From Pelodera strongyloides (lineage: Eukaryota; Nematoda; Chromadorea; Rhabditida; Rhabditidae): a stretch of DNA of 64,000 nt. Of this stretch, positions 46,216 through 55,500 are shown one piece after another (the stretch's first letter is position 1; each line of letters opens with the position of its first letter). The stretch spans positions 1 to 64,000 of the forward strand of contig JAANDG010000701.1 of NCBI GenBank assembly GCA_036852015.1, in the 5' to 3' direction. The notes below the pieces were generated by a model. That model did not search any database. It had not been told where the DNA came from and saw only the letters and a program-made list of their open reading frames with translations. A program made the translations under genes and the position numbers.

Positions 46216-47760
46216 AGTAGTGTACTCTCAGGTATGGAGTGGAGGGAGGTCAATAAATCCCCATGCCTCCTTCTGTGAAACTCGGCTGTAAGTTGTGTTG
46301 TACGTTTTTCATAGGCAAGCAATTTCCTATGCGCCCAACAAACACACGTTCTAAATTGTTTGAGTTCGGAACCGAAACCGACAGTACGGTTATTCACAAC
46401 TCCGGATTGATTTATTGTTTCATGTAATTACTTCATTTAAATTTATTCCTTTCCAGGCTTGCGAGCAGCGAGTCCTCGGCACGATGTCCGTTTATTCAGA
46501 TCTCAATCTGATCTGTGTAATAAGCTGACACTTGAGCAGAAGGATATGCAGCACCTTTTTAAGAACTGCGCTCGTTGCTAAAGAAGAAAATAAGATGAAC
46601 AAGATGCGCCAGACAAAACAAGGTTTGGTATTTTTTATTTCGGCTGGAATGGCCACAATTCCATTCCCATGCGTAATTATCTCTCATTGTCGTTATTGTC
46701 CTTCTGTTCTTATTTCCTCTTGACTCTTGTTTAGGTAACTGCCGACTGATACTGTGTTGTGAATCGCTCTCTCCACTCTTTCGTCTGATTCATCCTGTCC
46801 GATCGCGTTGCATGCATGTTGGTGCGTGTGTTGGAGCCGGCAAATAATGAAGTATGGTTTACTTTATTTAATGTTTAGCCAAATAGAAATAGTACCTGAT
46901 TACTTTAACGTACTTTAGCTGTTTGAGAAGTTATATACAATCATTTAATTATTATTCTTATTCTTATTATTATCCTTTTTTATTTTGCAGATCTCACAAG
47001 TCCTCAAGAATGTTTCACATCAGGAAAAAGGCATCAACGTCCCCCATTTGTTTTGGAACAGCAACAGGCTAGTTATTTTGCGCCCATAAAATGCATGATA
47101 TTTATTCACTTGTTTGGCTATTTTTGTGAGGGTTTGTCTATTTATCTAGATAATCCGGCATTGTGTTCCTCCACTCCGCAACTATAAAATAAATATTATG
47201 GTCTTGTAGATGCTGGACAAAAGTTGTCAAAAGTCGTCGACCTTAGGCTTAGGATGAAAATGCCATTTGTAATCCGTATATACATATACAATCATAAATC
47301 AAATCAGATTCACTATTTCAATGCTTGCTCATTACAGGTTGTCACGTGTGGAACGATCTTGACGGCTCCCAATTGTATCACAGCTAGGTCTTTTTCATGT
47401 TTATTTTATATACATTTACCTTTATGGACAATGTATGTGCACTTACTCGTTCATATTTGCATCTTTAAGTTTTATCCAGCCATGCCTTATATAGCACGAA
47501 AATTGATACATTCTTTATTATTCTTATGTGCCTTACAGCATTACATAATCAACAACCATTTGTATTTATTTCCAGGTCCGACACGTCGAACAGTATATCC
47601 GTCGAACAGTATACTGGTCTGCCACAACAAGTTGATGGCGAAACGGCGAAACAGAATATCCTGAAGTTTCTGAAAGGGAAGCCGTTGTGGGATTTCTGGT
47701 TCTTGTGGTGAATCCAACGGTGCTTCTCAAATTCAAATCCAGAATGCCTCTTGTTGTTGA
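45255..47760 (+). pseudogene. Decayed RFC3 fragment, copy R
   Basis: Pieces in RFC3 order on the plus strand. Near 45260, QWIELVASDTSLIS runs into a stop, then VYGPSGTGKAKRMEAF (intact Walker A P-loop). Near 45655-45750 is PFNMVGGKKLEIQTLGS with IYHVERNPG, the RFC3 KKKIEI...YHLEVNPS region. Near 45915, NERSQNSFK. Near 46740, GNCRLILCCE-like sequence with damage (TAACTGCCGACTGATACTG). Near 46990, QISQVLKN...EKGINVP. Both copies keep introns. Stops and frameshifts make it non-functional. The P-loop survives here but not in copy L, while the CRLILCC region is better in copy L. Confidence 0.7.
46186..46212. repeat. (AT)n microsatellite
   Basis: An uninterrupted run of about 13 AT units inside copy R. 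It is absent from copy L and so arose after duplication. Confidence 0.9.
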
Positions 47761-48539
47761 CTAAGTGACTTTTAGTAGGCGGTTTTCATAGATTTTGTGC
47801 CTCTTTCGTTACATAACTGCTAATATTTATTTACTTCTAATAGGGTATTCGATAGTAGTACATCCATATGTATCCTGTATGCGTGTTTTCCTAATATTAC
47901 ACTGTCGTCGCACCACCATTGGTACCTTGTTGGCTGGCACATATTTAACTTAAACTTACTCTACTTAACTAAACTTACTCTACTTAACTCTTCTCGATTA
48001 TTAAATGATTTAGATTAATTCAGTTCAAATACTGCGTTATTAATTGTTCATGTGTCATATATTGGTTATGTTTTGGTTTCCTGTCTTTCGTAGTAGATTG
48101 TTCATGAAATAAAAAATTTCTTAATTACGTGTGCAATTGCCAGTCTTATTTGATTTGTTATTTTCCTTTTACTAGCGGATGGTGCGGTCGCTAATTAATA
48201 AATAGTGTATTCTAAAAAACACTTTCGCTACCGTAGCCATTACAGTAGTTGCTACATAAATTCTGAAACGCTAGGGACATTTTGGCAATGTTGCCTGCCC
48301 CATACGCGGTGCAGGCAATATTGCCGTTAGCCGCCACTACAAATAGTGTCGCAGTACCGTACAAGAAGCCATACACCAGACGAGCAGTTTCGGTAATACC
48401 TCAAGAGGAAAGGTGCATGCACGGTGCACACCAGTTGGGGTTACAAACTTTTTTTGGTAGGAACATTTGTTATTGATTTTTTTGTCGTTTTCATCTGTTT
48501 TTAGTGTTGTTATGCACGTAACTTATTGAAAACACTTCT

Positions 48540-49700
48540 TTTAGTTGTCAGAAGCAGGCATGGCGCGGGCACTCCATTCTTCGGCTGCCCAGGGTCGTGA
48601 GTTTGTACGTGAGTGTCTTCTAGAGTTCATCATGCAAAACATGATCAATTTCTACATAATGTTCTCTAATATTTCTTTTCTAGGTGAGTGTCGGAGAAGC
48701 ACTTGGCTCGATTGAAGCTTCCGAGTTTGAAATGGATAAAAGTGATATATGGGAGCTGAGAGGTCTGATTTATTTATATTCTTTGTCCCACGTCCTTTCG
48801 TACATGTAATTAGGTTGAACAGTGTGAGGAAGGTTGTACTCTAGGCATCCAGTGCGTCGTCACGCAACCAGGAGACACGATAGATTCAGAATTTTGCTGT
48901 TCAAGCCTCCACAAAGATTCCCTTACGGTAATCCCTTACTTCATCTATGCTATTTTTATCATTTCTGGGTGCAATTTCTGTTTTTAAGTTTCCATCCACC
49001 GCATGCAATGCCCATTTAATTCTCTTCCAGTGTTTTGAAACGCGGGTTGGATGACACATCAAACAGGAGCCAACAAACTTGTTTTGTAGAAATGGTACAA
49101 TACATCGGAGGAGGATGTTTGATGCACGAATGTGTTTGCAGGTTATTTATTTTATTAGACTGTTACTTCTATGGACTTGGTTTCTTTATTAACGTTTCAT
49201 TTTCCTTTTTTTACCGCATTCCAGGATTCACTTCACCGAGAACGCTCAACTGGACGTAAGAGGAGAGAAAGCCCTTCCGATCTATCACTCAGCGACTTCA
49301 CGTGCTTCGCTACAACTAATGAAGTCATATAGCTGTTTTAAGAGGTATTTTACTACCATTTTTCTATATTTGTACATTATATATTTTATTTGTGTGTTTG
49401 ACTGATTTCACCCCTTCAGAGTGCGACGTCGAAGGATATGTCGAGCCAGTGCCAGAAACCAGAAGGAGAAGGCGTTCCGTAAACTACTGGAATTCAGTAT
49501 TCAGAAGCCTTATCCAGGGGTGGGTTCTTCTTTATGAATGAGTAATGAAACGTGCGACGTACACCTCTTTGAAAAAAAGCTTCCATCAGCAGCCACAATC
49601 TTTTATTGTTTGATTTTCCGTTCAGAATTGACGGAACGAGTACCAAACCCAACAAGATTACCCTGGAAAATGCCGCAATCTCTTTGAAGATGGATTTCTC
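48540..49700 (+). pseudogene. Unidentified spliced cargo gene or gene fragment inside the nested element
   Basis: Three consecutive exons keep one reading phase: 49031-49140 (contains DDTSNRSQQTCFVEM and YIGGGCLMHECVC), 49226-49345 (IHFTENAQLDVRGEKALPIY), and 49423-49515 (RVRRRRICRASARNQKEKAF, ending IQKPYPG). Possible further exons are 48540-48610, 48685-48765, 48842-48925 and 49627-49702, but not all join in phase. I do not recognise the family. Cys-rich and Arg-rich stretches are visible. It may be a captured host gene fragment in decay; a functional gene cannot be excluded. Confidence 0.4.
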
Positions 49701-49860
49701 AGGTAATTTAAAATTTATCATTATATTGGACTTCTTAGTAGGCTTTCAGCTTTCACCATATGCTCTATATATTATTATAACGCGCCTTTACATTCAGAGA
49801 GTTGCCGAAACAAGCGAGTGCCGTCCGAAAAGAGAAAGCGAACAAGGCATTTGATCTGTG

Positions 49861-50680
49861 GACTTGGTCCCGAAAGTTGAAGCCTGTGGTAACTGGCTGA
49901 TCATCATGACTATACTACTCACATTATACATGCGGTTGTTACTTATTCGCCAGTAGGAATGATTTTCTCTATTATTATTGTAATAATGAGCATCGTCCTT
50001 CCTACTCCTGTAATTAAGCCGTTAAGCCCACAAATGCATGCCAAGTTCAGTCACTGCAGTCACTCACACTGCGCGAGAAAGCTCAGTAAATTTTCTTTCC
50101 CTTTATTTTTTTCCTATGTATGCTCCCTAACCTTCCTCTTATTTTCGAATATGTCTTGGCTGTCCATACCCTACCCTAGATCATGTAGTTTTTTTTACCA
50201 GGATTCCTTTAAACCTCTCGAATTTTTGTTGTTTTCTAAAGCACCTGTTATCCACTCATTTTGCTGTTTGAAAATCACTAAGTTCTTTTTTTCATGTTTC
50301 GTCTGCTTTTCGTTTAAACTATAGAACGCGTTTTATGTACTAGTTTATGTACTAGGTTACAATTTGCTAATTGTTTCTCCCTTTTCCTCGATATACTCTG
50401 ATTCCTGAGCCCGCACCATTTATTTAACCTACATTGATTCCCTGTATGTCTCTATTATTGTATCCTCACTCGTTTTTTTGTACCCTATAGATAGTACTCA
50501 TTCTGTATTGTTAGAATTTCTATTTTCTTGTTTATAACTTGTTTTGCTTGTTTATAACTTAGTATTTTTGTGCCCTATGCATCTTCTCGATCTTAGTATT
50601 CAATCATTTTATATACTTAACTTTATTCCATTTTATAAATAAATAATGACGTTGTATTTTTTGTATTGGTACTTTTTCTG
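49861..50680. other. AT-rich filler of the nested element
   Basis: T-rich sequence with scattered poly-T runs and a duplicated TACTAGTTTATGTACTAG-like word near 50338. No exon or RNA gene is supported. A run of G at 50680-50691 follows. Confidence 0.4.
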
Positions 50681-51167
50681 GGGGGGGGGGGTGCACGCGG
50701 TGCGGGGTGTTGTCTAAAAACAAGGTAAGCTACCGTAGTCCTCAGCCTACTGGGGCAGGCATTGTTGCCGTTTTGCAAACGGCGACGGGGCATATCCGAG
50801 CGCCGGCAACATTGCCGCGTAAAGGGGCTGGCAACATTGCCAAAACGTCCCTAGCGTGCCGGGCTCCGTTCCGAGTGAACGTACGTGGTACGCACTCCGG
50901 CACGCGTACCCCGTACGTTCACTCGGAACGGAGCCCCGTGCGCTTCTCTACCAGAGTGGATCGGCGCCGCGCGGTCGCATATTAAGCGATACTTTTTGTA
51001 AAGTTTTGTCCAATTATTATCTGATGATTGAATGTGTATCCCATTGGTATTAGCAAGCGTTCTTGTGAGGTGCATTTCTGTCCAAACTCCTTTCTGGTTC
51101 ATTATTCAGCCGAATATTGTCGTAAAGCAGCGTGCCAAATCCGTTCTAACTTTTCCATTAACTCAGA

Positions 51168-51965
51168 GGCCGTATTCACCAACACGCAGGGAGCCCTCCC
51201 TGGCCTCCCCAAGGAGCTGAAGAATGCGTATAGAGTGCGGGGGTAGAAGAGATTCAGAGCGCCCGTGAGCCTAGGGAGGGCTCCCTGAATCGCTGAGGTA
51301 CCTCAAAAATCATGTGCAATTAATCTGCAGGTCCTCTGAAACACTGGGGTACCTCAAGCCGAGTGCAATGACTTTGTATCAACGTGAAACTTGACGCTCA
51401 AGCGGCAACTTTACGGCGTGCATGTGGCGTGAAAAAAATGGCAAGCCGTTGGTTTCTGATGTGCAAGTTGCATGCCGAAAAGGACTAAGGTTGCCGCTTG
51501 CACGCCATAAAGTTGCCGCTTACGCTTAGTAAATCACTGGTGGGAACCGAAAACCGAGAGCAAAGTCTTTGTAGGTTCTGCGAATCATTGGGCTACCTCA
51601 AACCTTTGTAGGTTCTGCGAATCATTAGGCTATTGGGCAATGACTTAGTAGGTTTTCAGAGTCTCTGAATCACTGGGGGTACCTCAAAAACCATGTACAA
51701 TTAATCTGTAGGTTCTCCAAAACACTACATCAAACCGTATCTTTTGTAACTCCGTGCAATCTTCTATTTTCTCATTTTTCCAGAACAGCCACTGTTGAAG
51801 AAGCATTAATTAAAAACACACATCAAGTTTTAGAAAACTTTAGTTAGTTCGAAAATGGCTCATTCTGGCCTCTCTGCCCTAAGCCCCGCCCCTTTTTCCG
51901 TGCTCCGCCGCTGGGGCACCTCAATCCCAATAGATCCGGGCTCCCTGTGTGTTGGTGAATACGGG
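51168..51965. mobile_element. 798-bp inverted-repeat element with 6-bp target duplication
   Basis: Ends GGCCGTATTCACCAACAC and GTGTTGGTGAATACGGG are inverted repeats that extend through CAGGGAGCCC. CTCAGA flanks both sides (51162-51167, 51966-51971). The inside has degenerate repeats of GGTACCTCAAA and TCTGCAGGTCCTCTGAAAC-like words about 90 bp apart. No coding sequence, so it is non-autonomous. Superfamily unknown. Confidence 0.8.
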
Positions 51966-51971
51966 CTCAGA

Positions 51972-52525
51972 TCATTTACGGTTTCTAATCTTCATAGTTA
52001 AGTCGCATCGTTGATACATCCCCTCTACAAAGCATTCATGTCTTACCCTAAGTATAACCAACCCTTTACGCGCAGTACTTGTGTTGTGGAAAATACTTTT
52101 AATTTACAATTCCGATGTAGTCAGATTCCGGCGTCCCGCGATCATGAATACTGATTGCGTGTAGTACATTGAGTGAGTGTTTATACTCCTTTTCATCTGC
52201 GCCTTATACGCACATCATCTTCTACTTGTGTGTTCTGTCAGGTGGTTTAACCACAAGGCTATTTTAATACTATCCCGAACTCTTTAGCGACGTTTGTGCT
52301 GCATTATTTTTTTTACTATTATTTTCATGTTCAGGCGTATTGATTCTGTATCTTTACTACCCTAACCGATCGGGCACATATTCCCGATATTTAACTTTAC
52401 ATGTTACTAATTGCAAGTTAAGCCCTGTGGATTTACAAAGTACTCGTGTTTCTTAAGTGTCGTTACTTTTTCTTACGTATCCCATTTCTTCATTTTCAGC
52501 ATTGTGACCTGTAGAAGCCAAATAT
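51972..52525. other. Upstream region of the OTU deubiquitinase gene
   Basis: No gene. TTTTCAG at 52493-52499, 26 bp before the ATG and with an in-frame stop between, is a good 3' splice site. It marks either a 5' UTR intron or, less likely, a trans-splice acceptor. Confidence 0.4.
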
Positions 52526-55500
52526 ATGCAGCAATGCGTCGACCATCTTAGATGCCCCACCATGGTAGCAGATGGGGATCGAGAGTGTTTGATTGATCGG
52601 TTCATTGAACTAACCGGTTCATCGCAACATGATGCTGTCTGGTTCCTAAAGGGTCAGTTTCAGTCGGTTGATAGAGGCAAAGGTGGAATTCTTGGATATG
52701 CAATCCGAATATAACTACTACACCTTGGTTTATTACGTGTTATGGGTAGTAAAATTGGAATACTCCCCTTGGTACTTGACTATCCCTATCGGAAAATAGC
52801 ACCACACAACAGAGAGAGTAGTGCGCCACATCAAAGAATACTACCCTAATTTAGGGTATATATTTGCACGCTCCATGAATAAATTGGAAAGATAGTAGTA
52901 TGAGTAAAGTTTCTTGTGAGCTTTCAATTCCAACCACAAAACAAATGCGTTTAACACATTTTTATTTGCCAACGTTTCGGTTTACACCATCATCAGGGCA
53001 GATTTAATTACCTCAAACTTGGGTAATTAAACCAACCCAAGTTTGAGGTAATTAAATCTGCCCTGATGATGGTGTAAACCGAAACGTTGGCAAATAAAAA
53101 TGTGTTAAACGCATTTGTTTTGTGGTTGGAATCGAAAGCTCACAGGAAACTTTACTCATAATTTAGGGTAGTTTAGTTAGTTTAGTACCCCATAGGTAGC
53201 GTTGTTATCTTGGGCATCCCTAGGTAATTTTTAGCATTACTAATTACTACGTACTATCCCCCCAAGATGAGTTCACTACCCCATTAAAAAAAATACTACA
53301 CATATGTGAGGTCTACTCTATGACAAAGTGACTTTTTTTAGAAAATGGCTGGAATGTCAAATTGGCGGCAGAAAGATGGGAATCTGAAAGAACAGAGTGC
53401 AATTCTCTCACTCCCAGTACGTCAGCTGGTATGTATGTCGTGCCTTTTTGTGATTCGTCCATTTATATCGGAAACTGCCTATTAGCAATTTTTTTCTGTA
53501 GACTAACCATTCCGTTTAGCTAGTGATAAGTGATTGTAGATCTTTATTTTTGTGTATACTGTGTAGTGTGCGCGTTGTTTTTTAACCGAATTATACGGCT
53601 TAACATGTATTTCAGAGCTTTCCATCAAATTGGATACACCTGGATATGCATTTGTATTACCCGATTTGGAGAGGTTGGCACCCGATTTCCGAGTTTTCCT
53701 CGAAAAAGACCTCATTGAAATGGCAACAATGAGAAGATTGGAGTTGTCCGGTTCGTTTTGGTACTTTCCTACGTTCGATCCGTTCATGTCCGTCACGTGA
53801 CTGTTTTGCGTCGTTTTGACAGGTTTGTTGCTGTTTTTTTGTGGATTGTCATTAGTTTTAGGACACCTGAATTGGTGGTCTTCCGTGGGCCGAAAATTAT
53901 GGCCATTGTCTACTACGGGGGATGGAAATTGCCTTCTACACGCGGCATCACTTGGTTCGTATTTATGTTTTATATCTTTTATTATTACAAGAAATCGGTT
54001 AATTCAGTTCCATGTGAAATTGAACGCTCTTACGATCAGTAACAGGTTGCTTCTTGAGTTGATTTTTCTTTGGCTAGGCTCAATATTTATTATTTATTGA
54101 TTTATTCAACAGATCTCATTGTTTTACTCTTTATCAGTGTAATCTGCAATTGTTGAAGCTCTTTTCTTAATTTTACCGCACATAATAGGTTATTCTTTAG
54201 GTATGTGGGGTTTACATGATCGCCAGCTTCTCCTAAGGAATTCGGTGTATGAAATGTTGAGGAAAGGTTCTCGCAAAACAGCGTTATGGAGAAGATGGAA
54301 GGTTGGTGATTTCTTTTCTTCTTTCACTGACCATTTTGAATTCGAATGTGTTACGGGGAGTATTTGATTGGTCGCTTATCCACAAATCCCCATAGTTTGA
54401 TCGTGTTTACCACAAAAGAGCTAACTTTGTTCTTTTTGCTACTGTAGTGTAGCTTGCGGACGTCGATGTTCATGTCGAGATGCATGTCCATACTGTAGAA
54501 AACAAGATAAGCTACTAAATCCATGTATTTTCAATATTTTGATTGAGTTCGAGTATTTCACTTATTTTAGTTGTCCGAGCATTTTGCCAATGAATCTGCT
54601 GGTTTGACACTGTCCGAAGAGCAATGGGAAGGCGAGTGGAATGCAATTGTTGACAGAGCTGCACCCACTCCGAGGTATCTTTTGGTTATTAGCAATTCAC
54701 ACACCTCCCTCTATAATGAGGAGAATTTCTTTTCTGTTTATGCAGTTTATCGATAGTATACAAATAGACTCCATTCAATAATCAATAACGATCCTACATA
54801 TATACATATCACCATGCTCCTGAGCAAGTAGATCGCGGTACGAAAGCAGGTAATTTATGTGCGCAACGAGAACAAAGGAAAACGTCGTATTTTTCAGGCA
54901 ATCGGAAACGAGTGAAGAGGTGTATGAGAGTTTGGAAGTCCTCCATGTTTTCGCTCTAGCCCACGTATTGAAACGTCCAATTATTGTTGTTTCAGACACG
55001 GTAAGTATTAGTTATTATCACTACTGTATCAGATTGACTACTCGCCACCAACCCCCCCCCCCCCCCCCCACTTTTGGCACTTTATTAATTAATAAGAATT
55101 TATACTTATTTCTAAACTTAGAATTTACACTCATTTCTAAATTTTTAATTTACACTCATTTCTTAAAAAAAATTATTTACACTTATTTCTACCCTTTGTT
55201 TAGGTACTTCGGAATGCCTCGGGTGAAGAGCTGGCTCCGGTCTCATTTGGTGGCATTTATCTTCCTTTGGAATGTCCTCCACAACAGTGTCACAGGTTAT
55301 TCACTTACCTTTCTTTTCTTCTTCCATTCGCTAACATCCGTTTGCCGAAATATTCGGTTTGTTCGTGTTTTTTATGCAGTGTATTGTAGTATTTATTTTA
55401 ATCTCTGGTTCAGGAGTCCCCTTGTGTTATGCTATGATTCTGCGCACTTCTCGCCTCTAGTCACAATGCGTATGGATACAGGATTGCAACGTTAGTTATT

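Larger units (their letters stand above)
48271..50854 (+). mobile_element. 2.6-kb element with 25-bp terminal inverted repeats nested in copy R
   Basis: The left terminus CTAGGGACATTTTGGCAATG...TTGCC and the right terminus GGCAACATTGCC-AAAACGTCCCTAG are inverted repeats over about 25 bp with one mismatch. Comparison with copy L shows the empty site: ...GAAACGTCCCGGGCTCC there, versus GAAACG|element|CGTGCCGGGCTCC here, giving a possible 2-bp CG target duplication. It carries spliced-looking coding exons but no transposase I recognise, so it is non-autonomous or of an unknown class. Confidence 0.75.
44890..50951 (+). mobile_element. RFC3-bearing element, copy R, inverted relative to copy L and split by an insertion
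   Basis: Reads on the plus strand as copy L reads on the minus. The left end is GGAGAACGCACCAGGCTCCG and the right end GGAGCCCCGTGCGCTTC at about 50951, after the palindrome 50862-50936 that matches 13954-14027. A 2584-bp element (48271-50854) interrupts it close to the right end, so the copy without the insert is about 3.5 kb. Eight bases outside the left end (GCTATGCT) are also shared with the flank of copy L. Confidence 0.6.

Noticed and set aside
44890..47760. Functional RFC3 gene
   Set aside because: In-frame stops, frame shifts between conserved blocks and a non-homologous 3' part occur in both copies.
49031..49515. p53-family DNA-binding domain in the nested element
   Set aside because: The Arg/Cys-rich exon looked superficially similar, but the zinc-binding and central motifs do not align.
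52493..52525. Trans-spliced leader acceptor or operon arrangement
   Set aside because: A single TTTTCAG before the ATG is equally well explained by a 5' UTR intron. The other genes give no consistent support for trans-splicing.
52969..53090. Confident hammerhead ribozyme call
   Set aside because: The CTGATGA/GAAA boxes and a 3-bp stem II are there, but I could not build stem III with a UH cleavage site by eye. Kept only as a finding to test.
54857..55495. 212-codon open frame on the plus strand
   Set aside because: It reads through introns of the OTUD7 gene by chance. Only its parts at 54898-55000, 55204-55295 and 55414-55490 are exons, and these are not all in that frame.
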